Shown: positions 36,394 to 44,631 of the stretch, in pieces
Layout: every line of letters starts with the position of its first letter
Numbering within the stretch: position 1 is the first letter of the stretch
DNA from: Streptomyces sp. NBC_00704
GTDB taxonomy: Bacteria > Actinomycetota > Actinomycetes > Streptomycetales > Streptomycetaceae
Reading direction: 5' to 3'
Assembly: GCF_036226605.1 (NCBI RefSeq)
Contig: NZ_CP109000.1
Span: forward strand, 1,054,001 to 1,118,000
DNA: 64,000 bases
The notes under the pieces: model-generated
The model's database searches: none
What the model was told of the DNA's origin: nothing
The model's input: only the letters and a program-made list of their open reading frames with translations
Program-made: the position numbers and the translations under genes

Positions 36394-38229
36394 GTGTCCG
36401 ACCAGCTGCCGTCCCCACTGAACTCCACGGCGGAAGAGGCCGCCGCGCTCCGCCGGACCGGGGCCACACCCCTGCGGACCGGCGACCCGGACCGGGTCGG
36501 GCCCTTCGTGCCGGTGGCGCTCCTCGGCAGCGGCGGGATGGGCCGCGTCTACCTGGCCCGGGCCGCCGACGACACGCCCGGCCTCTTCGCGGTGAAGGTG
36601 ATCCGTCCGGAGTACGCCGAGGACGTCCGCTTCCAGCGCCGCTTCGAACGCGAGGCGGCGGTGCACGGCCGGCTCGGTCCGCCGCACGCCCCCGGTTTAC
36701 GCGGGACCGGCTGGGACGACCGGCTGCTGTGGATGGCCACCGAGTACGTCCCCGGTCTCGATCTCGCCGACGCGGTGCGCGGCGGCGGGGCGCTGCCGAC
36801 GGCCGCCGTGTGGCGGCTGACCGCCGAGCTGGCGCGGGCGCTGACCGCGCTCGCCGCGGTGGAGGTGGTCCACCGGGACCTGAAGCCGTCCAACGTGCTG
36901 GTGTCGGCTCGGGGCGCGTACGTCATCGACTTCGGCATCTCCAAGGCGCTGGACGCCAGCGCGATCACCGGGACCGGCAACCGGGTGGGCACCGCGGCCT
37001 ACATGTCCCCGGAGTACCTGAGGACGGGTCACTGCGACACCGCCTCCGACGTGTTCTCGCTGGCCGGCACCCTGCTCTACGCGGCGACCGGACGGGCCCC
37101 GTTCGGCGACGGCACCGGGGTGGACGTGATGCACCGGGTGGCCTTCGAGGAACCGAACACGGAGGTGACGGCCGCGGTGGCGGCGGCCGACCCGGAGCTG
37201 GGCGCGCTGCTGACCGCCTGTCTGGCCAAGGAACCGGGACTGCGCCCCGCCCCGCGGGACCTGATCGACGCGGTCGGGGCCCGCGCCGCCGCGACCGGCT
37301 GGCCGGAGCCGCTGCGCGGCGCGGTGCTGGCCCGGCAGCACGCCTACGAGACCCTGTACCGCCTTCCCGTCGAACGCGCCGCCGGCCTGCGCCCCGCCGA
37401 GCACCGGGCGGGACGGGCGGCCGGGCCCGCGGAGCCGCCGTCCGGGCGCGGTCCCCGGCCGGGGGCCCCGGCGCCGTCCGGCCACGCCTCCCCGGAAGGG
37501 GCCCCGGCGCCGGCGGGCAAGGAGCCGGCGGGCACGGAGCCGGCCGACGTGGCGGCGTCGCCCGCGCCCGCGGCCGGGCCACGGGCGCGGCGCAGGCGGG
37601 TCGCGGCCCTCGCCTCGGTCGCCGTCCTGTGCGCGGTCGCCGCCGGCGCCTTCTCCCTCATGCACGACGACGACCCGGCGACCGCCTCGCCACGGGCCTC
37701 CGAGTCGCCGTACGGCAGCGAGGCGGGCGGTGTTCCCACGACCGGGGTCCGCGGCGGCACGCCTTCGGCCGGCGCCAGGGAACGGGCCTCCGTCGCGGGC
37801 TCGTCGAACGGGCGGGCCGACGTCGTCACGGCCGAGGAGGACGCCGCGCCGTCCCGCCCGGCGTCCTCGCCCCCGGCCGCCGGTCCGGGGAGCGTGCCCT
37901 CCGCCCCGGCCGGCGACGTCTCCGCTTCCGCCTCCCCGAGCCCCTCCCCCGACGCCACGCCGGTCGAGCCGGGCACGCCGCCCTGGATCGCCCACTGCGC
38001 GTACTACGCGGGCAGTGGCCGCACCAGCCTCGGCGACACCGGCAAGCGGGTGCGGCAGGCGCAGTGCATGCTCACCGAACGCGGCTACGGCGTGGGCGCC
38101 TCGGGCGTCAACGGCTCCTTCGGCGAGGACACCGAGGCGGCCGTCCGCGGCTTCCAGGGCGACCGGGGGCTGAAGGCCAACGGCGTCGTCACGAAGGCCA
38201 CCTGGGCGGCGCTGCGCGCGCAGGACTGA
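36394..38229 (+). CDS. Membrane Ser/Thr protein kinase with extracellular peptidoglycan-binding domain
   Basis: 611 residues. The Hanks-type kinase domain spans about 36-300: GSGGMGRVY, Lys68, HRDLKPSN with Asp162, and DFGISKAL. A Pro/Ala-rich juxtamembrane linker, one membrane helix (about 403-423) and a Ser/Pro stalk lead to a C-terminal peptidoglycan-binding-1 domain (about 540-608; GKRVRQAQCMLTERGYGVG, GSFGEDTEAAVRGFQ). It may sense cell-wall state by binding peptidoglycan instead of through PASTA repeats. Codon 102 is TTA (36697-36699), so translation should need the bldA tRNA. GTG start 36394 with GGGAG upstream. Confidence 0.88.
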   Translation: MSDQLPSPLNSTAEEAAALRRTGATPLRTGDPDRVGPFVPVALLGSGGMGRVYLARAADDTPGLFAVKVIRPEYAEDVRFQRRFEREAAVHGRLGPPHAPGLRGTGWDDRLLWMATEYVPGLDLADAVRGGGALPTAAVWRLTAELARALTALAAVEVVHRDLKPSNVLVSARGAYVIDFGISKALDASAITGTGNRVGTAAYMSPEYLRTGHCDTASDVFSLAGTLLYAATGRAPFGDGTGVDVMHRVAFEEPNTEVTAAVAAADPELGALLTACLAKEPGLRPAPRDLIDAVGARAAATGWPEPLRGAVLARQHAYETLYRLPVERAAGLRPAEHRAGRAAGPAEPPSGRGPRPGAPAPSGHASPEGAPAPAGKEPAGTEPADVAASPAPAAGPRARRRRVAALASVAVLCAVAAGAFSLMHDDDPATASPRASESPYGSEAGGVPTTGVRGGTPSAGARERASVAGSSNGRADVVTAEEDAAPSRPASSPPAAGPGSVPSAPAGDVSASASPSPSPDATPVEPGTPPWIAHCAYYAGSGRTSLGDTGKRVRQAQCMLTERGYGVGASGVNGSFGEDTEAAVRGFQGDRGLKANGVVTKATWAALRAQD

Positions 38230-38261
38230 CGGGCGGGGCGGCTCGACGGGCGGGGCGGCTC
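38228..38261. repeat. 17-bp tandem repeat between convergent stops
   Basis: GACGGGCGGGGCGGCTC occurs at 38228-38244 and directly again at 38245-38261. It starts at the kinase stop codon and reaches the stop of the convergent MEDS/HATPase gene. Confidence 0.8.
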
Positions 38262-39189
38262 AACAGGTCAGGTAGAAGCGGACCGTCGTGCCGTCGTCGC
38301 CGGTGTGCTGCCGCACCAGGTCCGCCACGTAGTGCACCAGCATCAGGCCGCGCCCGCCGATCTGGCCCCGGGCGGGCGGCCTGCGGCCGGCCAGCGGGTC
38401 CGTCAGCCGGCCGGTGTCGCGGACCTCGCACACGAGCCGGTCCGCCTCGGCCCAGACCGCGAGCGTCCCGTGTCCGCCGCCGTGCACCACGCTGTTCGTG
38501 GTCAGCTCCGCCACCGCCAGTTCGGCGTCCTGGAGCCGCTGCCCGCCGAGGCCGAGCCGGCCGGCCTGCTCGACCGTGAACGCGCGGGCCGTGTACAGGT
38601 TCGCGGCGTCGAAGGAGAGCACCGCCGCGTCCGCCGCGGGCTCCAGCGCCTCGTTGTAGCGGTCGACGACGGAGCGCCAGTCGTAGACGTCGCTGGTCCG
38701 GCGTCCGTCACGGGACACGATCACCGGGTGGGTGACCGCCGCGTCGGCGAGGGCCCTCTCGTCCAGGTGCTCCTCGTCGTAGGGGCACAGGATGGTGACC
38801 GCGCGGCCCTCGAAGGCCGCGTTGATCAGCGCCTCGTGCTGTGCGCACGCCGGGTACTCCAGCGCGCTGCGGCCGGCCCAGACCGGCTCGCCGATGATCC
38901 GCGCGCGCGTGTCCGGATGGGCGTCGGCGAACGAGCGGAGCACTCCGGGGATGATCCGGCCCGGGTTGCGGCCGGCCCGCGTCATGTCGAGCAGCAGGAC
39001 GTCCTCGGCGTCGTCGCCCAGCGCCGTCCTGATCAGTTCCAGGCGGGGGCCGGGCACCGCCACCGCCACCGGCTCGCCGAGGCCCAGGCCCTCCCGGACG
39101 AACGACACCGTCCCGTCCAGGTACTCCCGCTCGCCGCGGTAGAACAGCGCGGGATGGTCGAACGCCTCGTCGGTCACGACCGTGCTCAT
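38260..39189 (-). CDS. MEDS-domain plus HATPase anti-sigma regulatory protein
   Basis: 309 residues. A MEDS sensory domain (about 1-165; HPALFYRGEREYLDGTVSFV, DVLLLDMTRAGRNPGRIIPGVL, CPYDEEHL) is followed by HATPase_c_3 (about 190-305; AELTTNSVVHGGG, GQIGGRGLMLVHYV). This is the combination used by Streptomyces anti-sigma kinases that respond to redox or metabolic signals. ATG 39189 overlaps the TGA of the STAS gene as ATGA, forming an antagonist/kinase pair. Confidence 0.85.
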   Translation of the reverse strand: MSTVVTDEAFDHPALFYRGEREYLDGTVSFVREGLGLGEPVAVAVPGPRLELIRTALGDDAEDVLLLDMTRAGRNPGRIIPGVLRSFADAHPDTRARIIGEPVWAGRSALEYPACAQHEALINAAFEGRAVTILCPYDEEHLDERALADAAVTHPVIVSRDGRRTSDVYDWRSVVDRYNEALEPAADAAVLSFDAANLYTARAFTVEQAGRLGLGGQRLQDAELAVAELTTNSVVHGGGHGTLAVWAEADRLVCEVRDTGRLTDPLAGRRPPARGQIGGRGLMLVHYVADLVRQHTGDDGTTVRFYLTC

Positions 39190-39542
39190 CGCGGCGCCAC
39201 CTCGATCCGGTGCAGGCCCGGCCAGAACAGGCCCAGCACGCGCGGCACCTGCGGCGGCGGATGCTCGACGACCATGCGGCCGCCGGGCAGGCGCAGCGCG
39301 GTGACGGCGAGCGCCGCGACTCCGGCCACGTCGACGAACCCCACTTCCGACAGCTCGACGTAGGACACGCCGGCGTGGCGCCGGGCGAGGCCCGCCAGTG
39401 CGGCTTCCCACGGCGAGCGGGTGATCTCGCTGATCTCACCCCTGGCACGAATGCCGGGCCGGCCGGCCAGCGGGCCGACCTCCAGCGCGGCCCCGCCGCG
39501 CACCGGCTCGCACCCGCCGGCTCTCTGCGAGGGGTCCACCAC
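39186..39542 (-). CDS. STAS-domain anti-anti-sigma factor
   Basis: 118 residues, a single STAS fold: RPGIRARGEISEITRSPWEAAL, then VSYVELSEVGFVDVAGVAALAVTALRLPGGR. The phosphorylatable Ser/Thr usually found at the DxSxxxxxD position is not obvious (ELSEVGFVDVAG), so phosphorylation is uncertain. It pairs with the overlapping MEDS/HATPase gene as antagonist of its anti-sigma activity. GTG 39542 has AAGGAGG at 6 nt. Confidence 0.82.
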   Translation of the reverse strand: MVDPSQRAGGCEPVRGGAALEVGPLAGRPGIRARGEISEITRSPWEAALAGLARRHAGVSYVELSEVGFVDVAGVAALAVTALRLPGGRMVVEHPPPQVPRVLGLFWPGLHRIEVAPR

Positions 39543-39826
39543 CCGTGTCCTCCTTGATGTCCTCGGGTCGTCCCGCCGCGCCGGGGTCCCGCCCCCGGAC
39601 GACCGCCGCCCGCCCTGTCAGCCTAACGCGGGCCCCGGCGCCGCCGCCGCCGTGTCCGGGGGTTGCGTTCGACCGCGGTCGACCCGGTCCGCTTCCTTCG
39701 GGGTCCGCCGGGCCTCCGCCGGGCCCCGGCCGGGCCTCGTCCGGCGTCCGCCGACGCGCCGGTGGACTCCCCGCGCGCGAAGTAGCGTGACCCGCACGGT
39801 GACACGGTCGAACCGGGGGTGACGCG

Positions 39827-40468
39827 ATGTGTTGGAGTGCGACGGCCGATCTGGTGGCGGGCGCGGGAGTGGCCGCCGTCGGGGTGGCCTGTGTGACGCG
39901 GGTGCGCGACGGCAGGGACCTGCCCCTCGCCGCGCTGCCCCTGCTGCTCGGCGCGCACCAGCTCGTGGAGGCGGCGGTGTGGCACGCGGGCGGCGGCGAC
40001 GGGGCCGCCACGGTCGCCTGGGCGGTCGTCGCGCTGCCGCTGCTGGCCGTGTGGGTGCCCGCGGGCGTGTGGGCGGCCGCCCCGGCCGGGGTGCGGCGTC
40101 GCGGGCCGGCGTGCGCGCTCGCCGTCGGCCTGGCCACGGCCGCCGTGCTCGCGTACGGGATCGCCACCGGGCCGGTGACGGCCGAGATCCGCGGCCACAC
40201 CGTCGGCTACCGCCTCGACGTGCCGCATCCGCCGCTGCTGGTGGCGGGCTATCTGCTGGCCACCGTCGGCTCGCTGCTGCTCTCCGGCGACCGGCGGCTG
40301 CTGGTGCTGGGGGTGGTGGCCGGCGCGGGCGCGGCGCTGTGCTTCGCGCTGTGGCGCCTCGAGTTCGTCTCGACCTGGTGCGCCTTCGCGGCGGTGTGGT
40401 CGGTGCTGCTGTTCGACTGGGTCCGCCGCCGGCCGGCCGCGCGCGGGCTCACCCCGCGCACTCCGTGA
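39827..40468 (+). CDS. Integral membrane protein, DUF6629-like
   Basis: 213 residues with about six or seven hydrophobic segments, starting MCWSATADLVAGAGVAAVGVACV and including LAALPLLLGAHQLVEAAVWH. The opening MCWSATAD and HQLVEA resemble an actinobacterial family I recall as DUF6629; function unknown. The ATG at 39827 follows GGGGGTG. Its 3' end overlaps the convergent lipoprotein gene by 20 bp. Confidence 0.75.
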   Translation: MCWSATADLVAGAGVAAVGVACVTRVRDGRDLPLAALPLLLGAHQLVEAAVWHAGGGDGAATVAWAVVALPLLAVWVPAGVWAAAPAGVRRRGPACALAVGLATAAVLAYGIATGPVTAEIRGHTVGYRLDVPHPPLLVAGYLLATVGSLLLSGDRRLLVLGVVAGAGAALCFALWRLEFVSTWCAFAAVWSVLLFDWVRRRPAARGLTPRTP

Positions 40469-41006
40469 CATCGTCCTCGCACTCGTCGGGGGCCAAGGCG
40501 TTAAGGCGCCACAGGACGATGCCGTCGAGCGGGGCGGGCGCGATCCGGACCGTGAACGCGACGCCCGCGGGGACGTCGAACCGGTCGCCCTCGCGGTCGC
40601 CGCACCGCACCTCGCCCGCGTCGCGCCGCGTGCCCCGCTCCAGGGTCACGGTCAGGATGTGCGGCACGGGCGCCTGGCAGGCGAGGGTGAGGGACCGGGG
40701 TCCGTCGGCCGTGCCCGCGAACGTCCGGTCGAAGCCCCGGATCGTGTCGGCCATGCCGGAGTCGAGCAGGGGCGCGCCCTCGGGCTCGACGGCGTCGAGC
40801 GCGCGGCCGGCCCGCCGCATCGCCAGCTCCTGGTCGTCCTTCCCCTCCCAGCCGGGCGACGACGCGGGCGGGGCCGCGTCGCCGGCTGCGGACCGCGCGC
40901 ACCCGCCCGTCACCGCCGCCGCCAGAGCGAGGACGGCCGCGGGGACGACGGCGGGGACGGGTCTGCGCGCGGTGCGGGTGGTCGGGGCGGTGCCGGATCC
41001 GGTCAT
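40449..41006 (-). CDS. Putative exported lipoprotein, function unknown
   Basis: 185 residues. The N-terminus (TTRTARRPVPAVVPAAVLALAAAVTGGCARS) fits an export signal with a non-ideal lipobox, VTGGC. The mature part has CQAPVPHILTVTLERGTRR, CGDREGDRFDVPAG and a final DECEDDVTECAG with several cysteines. I do not recognise the family. ATG 41006 lacks a clear ribosome site. Confidence 0.6.
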   Translation of the reverse strand: MTGSGTAPTTRTARRPVPAVVPAAVLALAAAVTGGCARSAAGDAAPPASSPGWEGKDDQELAMRRAGRALDAVEPEGAPLLDSGMADTIRGFDRTFAGTADGPRSLTLACQAPVPHILTVTLERGTRRDAGEVRCGDREGDRFDVPAGVAFTVRIAPAPLDGIVLWRLNALAPDECEDDVTECAG

Positions 41007-41035
41007 CGCCCCATGGTGGCAGAGGTGACGGTGCC

Positions 41036-41494
41036 TCAGGGGTGGGACGTCAGACGGAAGGTCTGGGCGGCCGAGCCGTCGCAGGTGCGCTGCACCAGGG
41101 CGACGCAGTCGGCCGAACCGCCCGTGGTGCTCGGACACTTGCCGCTGTGCCGTGCGGTGAAGCGGTATCCGCCGCCCGGCTCCGGCACGGGCCGCCACTG
41201 CTGGTTGCCGCCACCGCCGTAGGACCACCGTTGCAGGGGCGCGCCGTCGGCGCCCGAGACGCCGGTGACGTCGACCACCTGCCGCGGGTCGCCGCGGATC
41301 TCGATCCGGGCGTAGCCGCTGTCGGTGGGGCGGAACCGGAACTGCTGGGCCGTGGTCCCGTTGCAGGTGTACTGCTGGGGCGCCGCCCGGGTCGCCGCGG
41401 GCGCGGTGGGGCCGGCGTGGGCCGGGGCGGTCGGCCCCGGCGTCACCGCCGGCAGGGCCGTCAGGCCGAGCAGTCGTGCCGCGAACCGCCTCAC
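41036..41494 (-). CDS. Secreted ricin-type beta-trefoil fragment protein
   Basis: 152 residues: export signal (RRFAARLLGLTALPAVTPGPTAPAHA), then QQYTCNGTTAQQFRFRPTDSGYARIEI and QVVDVTG, GNQQWRPV, SGKCPSTTGG, LVQRTCDGSAAQTFRL. These align segment by segment with the N-terminal trefoil of the neighbouring protein (QYACNATTAQQWSF, QQVADVS, GANQQWQAV, SGKCLDVP, LVQYACNGTAAQRF). The first third of a full trefoil is missing. GTG 41494 overlaps the TGA of that gene as GTGA, so it is a coupled, partly duplicated carbohydrate-binding module. Confidence 0.75.
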   Translation of the reverse strand: MRRFAARLLGLTALPAVTPGPTAPAHAGPTAPAATRAAPQQYTCNGTTAQQFRFRPTDSGYARIEIRGDPRQVVDVTGVSGADGAPLQRWSYGGGGNQQWRPVPEPGGGYRFTARHSGKCPSTTGGSADCVALVQRTCDGSAAQTFRLTSHP

Positions 41495-43701
41495 GGGTAG
41501 CTCACCAGGTTCGCCACGTCGGACGCCGGGCCGGAGGGTCCGCCGCGGTCGTTGACGACGTGCCGGATGGTGCCGGTTCCGCCGAGCGAGACGGTCACCA
41601 TGTTCTGGAAGCGGACGTTCGGGTTGTCGGGCGCCTCGATGGCGTGCTCCGCGGTGACCGCCGGGTTCACGTTGAAGTAGCAGTAGCTGCCCAGCCCGTA
41701 GGCCTGGTGGCTGGTCACGGAGTTCGCGACCTTGTAGGCGGCGTAGCCCTGGGTGGCGCCGTTCATCCAGGCCGCCTGGTTCGGCGGGTCGTAGGGCATC
41801 TCGTTCTGGTAGAAGTACGTCCGGCCGCCGTTGCCGTTCCAGACGGTCTGGTGCTTCTGGTAGTGCTCCACGAACAGGCCGTACATGGTGACGTCGTCGC
41901 CGTTGACGACGAGTCCGGTGTCGGCGGTGTTGGTGTTCCAGCCGACCCCGCTGCCGTGGTCGGCGCGCCAGATCCACATGTGGTCGCCGATCACGTCGTC
42001 GCTGTTGACGACGAGGCTGGTGGCCGCCCTGCCCACCGCGGCGCCGCCCACCCGGAAGTACACGTCGTGCAGGGACGTGGGGTCGGCCGAGTGGTCGGCG
42101 GCGGCGGCGCCGGCCGGGCCGAGTTCGAGCAGGGTCTGCGAGCTGGTCGTGCCGGCGTCGAAGAGGACGCCCGCGATCTTCACGCCGTCGACGTCGGCGA
42201 CGGTCATGGCGGTGACGCCGTTGTCCGGGACGAAGGTGGCGAGGCCCAGGCCGAGGACGACGGTGTCCGGGCGGGTCACCCGCAGGGTCTGGTTCAGGTG
42301 GTAGACGCCTGGGGTGACCAGCAGGTTCTTGCCGTCGGCGAGGGCGGCGTTCAGCTGGGCGGCGGTCGCTCCGGGCTTGACGACGAAGAACTGGTCGAGG
42401 CCGAGCGAGGCGCCGGCCGCGGTCCCGCCGGCCCAGCTGACGCCGGAGGAGGCGGTGCGCACGGACGGCACGAACACCTTGTAGGCGCCGGCCGCGTCGA
42501 CGTACAGGAAGGGCTTCTCCCGGACCTTCGGGGTCTGGTTCACGGTGGTGTAGGGCGGGTTGGGGAAGCTGTTGCCGGGCACGCCCTGGCTGCCGACGAA
42601 GACCATGTTCCAGTTGGAGCCGGTCCACGAGCCGAGCTGGGAGTTGCGGGTGAGCCACTGCTGCTGGGTGCCGGAGCGCACCTGGCCGTCGATCCTGCTG
42701 TCGGCCATGAACCCGCCGCTGGACCAGCCGCCGTCGCTCAGCTCCAGGTTGCCGCGCACGTGCATGCGCCGGTATCCGGACGCCTGCGACACGGCCCACC
42801 GGTCGGTGCCTCCGGCGGGGTTCACCGACAGGTTCTCGGCGCCGCGCCAGAAGTTCTGGGTGGCGTTCTGCGGCGGGAACCAGTCGGCCTCCACGTGCAC
42901 GGCGCCGTTGATCGTGACCGAGTCCGGCGACTGTCCGAGGCCCAGCACCTGGGTGTAGAAGCCGACGTTGACGTCGTTGCCGTACGTGCCCGGCTTGAAC
43001 ATCACCGCGTAGCGCTGGGAGCCGAACTGGTTGGTCTCCTGCTGCTGGAAGATCGAGTTCAGCCGGCTCTGGATGGCGGACGACGGCATGGACGGGTCGA
43101 AGACGACCACGTTGGGGCCGAGGTCGACGTCTCCCGGCGCGGTGCTCACGGGCGCGACCTGGAAGCGCTGCGCCGCGGTGCCGTTGCAGGCGTACTGCAC
43201 GAGCTGGACGCTGTCGGCCGTCGAGGCGGAGGGCACGTCGAGGCACTTGCCGCTGTTGCGGTTGACGAAGTGGTACGCCCCGGCCCCCTCGTCCACGGCC
43301 TGCCACTGCTGGTTGGCGCCGCCGCCGTACGTCCACAGGTGCACGGCCGCGTTGTCGGCGGTGGAGACGTCGCTGACGTCCGCGACCTGCTGGGGGTCGT
43401 TGCGGTTGCCGATCCGCACGTAGCCGTCGCCGGTGGAGGTGAAGCTCCACTGCTGGGCGGTGGTGGCGTTGCAGGCGTACTGCTGCACCGCGGTGCCGTT
43501 CGCGGTCGCGGCGGACCGGGCGTCCAGGCACTTGCCGCTGCCGCTGTTGACCACCGTGGACCAGCCGGTGGGCAGGGCGGCGGCGGCTTCGGCCGCGGCA
43601 CGGGCGGGCTGGACGCCGGTGAGGACGCCGACGGCCGTGGCGGCGGCGGCGCAGGCCGCGATCCAGGGGGCGGCGAGGGATGGTCGTGGGGACCGGAACA
43701 T
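41491..43701 (-). CDS. Secreted protein with ricin-type trefoil and right-handed beta-helix domain
   Basis: 736 residues. A signal peptide is followed by a ricin B-like trefoil (about 45-185; repeated QxW sites AQQWSF, NQQWQAV and CNGTAAQRF). The rest is a large beta-helix of the type often misnamed adenylyl cyclase: AVMFKPGTYGNDVNVGFYTQVLGLG, LLVTPGVYHLNQTLRV, DDVIGDHMWIWRADHG, DDVTMYGLFVEHYQKHQTVWNG. It is probably a polysaccharide-binding or degrading enzyme; the substrate is unknown. ATG 43701 has GGGAG upstream. A consensus promoter lies about 225 bp upstream. Confidence 0.78.
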   Translation of the reverse strand: MFRSPRPSLAAPWIAACAAAATAVGVLTGVQPARAAAEAAAALPTGWSTVVNSGSGKCLDARSAATANGTAVQQYACNATTAQQWSFTSTGDGYVRIGNRNDPQQVADVSDVSTADNAAVHLWTYGGGANQQWQAVDEGAGAYHFVNRNSGKCLDVPSASTADSVQLVQYACNGTAAQRFQVAPVSTAPGDVDLGPNVVVFDPSMPSSAIQSRLNSIFQQQETNQFGSQRYAVMFKPGTYGNDVNVGFYTQVLGLGQSPDSVTINGAVHVEADWFPPQNATQNFWRGAENLSVNPAGGTDRWAVSQASGYRRMHVRGNLELSDGGWSSGGFMADSRIDGQVRSGTQQQWLTRNSQLGSWTGSNWNMVFVGSQGVPGNSFPNPPYTTVNQTPKVREKPFLYVDAAGAYKVFVPSVRTASSGVSWAGGTAAGASLGLDQFFVVKPGATAAQLNAALADGKNLLVTPGVYHLNQTLRVTRPDTVVLGLGLATFVPDNGVTAMTVADVDGVKIAGVLFDAGTTSSQTLLELGPAGAAAADHSADPTSLHDVYFRVGGAAVGRAATSLVVNSDDVIGDHMWIWRADHGSGVGWNTNTADTGLVVNGDDVTMYGLFVEHYQKHQTVWNGNGGRTYFYQNEMPYDPPNQAAWMNGATQGYAAYKVANSVTSHQAYGLGSYCYFNVNPAVTAEHAIEAPDNPNVRFQNMVTVSLGGTGTIRHVVNDRGGPSGPASDVANLVSYP

Positions 43702-43931
43702 GTGTTCTCCCGTGGGGGTGGGGCGATGGGGCGGACGGTGCGGACGAGGACGGCGGGGCATGGACGCGGAGTCCGAATAGCCATGCTCATGACAGATGCG
43801 GCAACAGAGCGGGGACGGTCACGGGAGCGCGGGGGCTCAGGGCCCGAGCCGTCCTGAGCCGCGACGCGCCGCCGTGACGGTCTGCCGGAAGGAAGCGAAC
43901 CCACCCTCGACGAGACTTAGTTCATTACGTG

Positions 43932-43960
43932 ATTTAAGAAGTGAGCAATGAGTGTGTCAA
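43932..43960 (-). promoter_or_regulatory. Consensus-like vegetative promoter for the trefoil/beta-helix gene
   Basis: On the minus strand TTGACA (43960-43955) is followed after exactly 17 bp by TTAAAT (43937-43932), close to the HrdB consensus. It sits in an AT-rich island (about 43915-43962). The predicted start near 43924 gives a leader of about 220 nt before ATG 43701. Confidence 0.6.
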
Positions 43961-44008
43961 GGGTCCGGTCCATACCGGCCCCGGGATCGGGCTCGCCGGG
44001 ACGGACCG

Positions 44009-44452
44009 TCAGAGGCCGAGGCGGCCGTCGTCGAGGTCCGGGGCGGGCGGGGCCGCCCGGCCCGCGATCCGGCGGTAGGCCGCACGGGCGTGGACGACGC
44101 GCGCCAGCACCGTGCCGACCAGGGCGGCGGAGCACAGGCAGGTGAGCCAGAACGCGTCGCGGGGCCCGGTCCAGGTGAGCGTGCCGGCCGGCGGGACGGC
44201 GAAGCCGTTGAGGATGAGCCAGCACAGCACGGCGGTGCCCGGCGCCGCCGTGAACCGGGCGCACAGGCCCAGCAGCGCCGCCAGCAGGGACACCGCCGCC
44301 AGCGCCCATCCGGGGCGGTCCGAGCCGACCAGCGCGTTGTGCGCCGCCACCAGGAGCGACGCCCCGCCGAAGGCCGTGACCCACACGACGGGGTTGGCGA
44401 CGGGCTGGGGCACGGGTCTGGCGCCGGTCCTCAGGGACACCCACTCGATCAC
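44009..44452 (-). CDS. Four-helix membrane protein, function unknown
   Basis: 147 residues with about four hydrophobic segments: PVVWVTAFGGASLLVAA, WALAAVSLLAALLGLCARF, AVLCWLILNGFAV and FWLTCLCSAALVGTVLARV. A short charged C-terminus follows. GTG 44452 is preferred because AAGGAGG lies 7 nt upstream; earlier in-frame starts give an Arg/Gly-rich extension. Not recognised. It lies downstream of galU on the same strand, 179 bp away. Confidence 0.65.
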   Translation of the reverse strand: MIEWVSLRTGARPVPQPVANPVVWVTAFGGASLLVAAHNALVGSDRPGWALAAVSLLAALLGLCARFTAAPGTAVLCWLILNGFAVPPAGTLTWTGPRDAFWLTCLCSAALVGTVLARVVHARAAYRRIAGRAAPPAPDLDDGRLGL

Positions 44453-44631
44453 CGCGACGCCTCCTTCCCGGTCCCCCGCGCGCACGGGCTGCCGGCCGCC
44501 ACGGCGGCGTGGACCTCCCCCGCATTCTCCCACCGGCCGGCGACCGCCTTTCTGTCACCCCGTCAGCCCTCGTCGGCCACGTCGGCCCCGCCGCGCCGGC
44601 CGGCGTTCCCGCGGCCGGTCCGGGGCCGGGC

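Noticed and set aside
36232..36687. Minus-strand frame overlapping the kinase start
   Set aside because: It is antisense to the kinase N-terminus and has no family motif.
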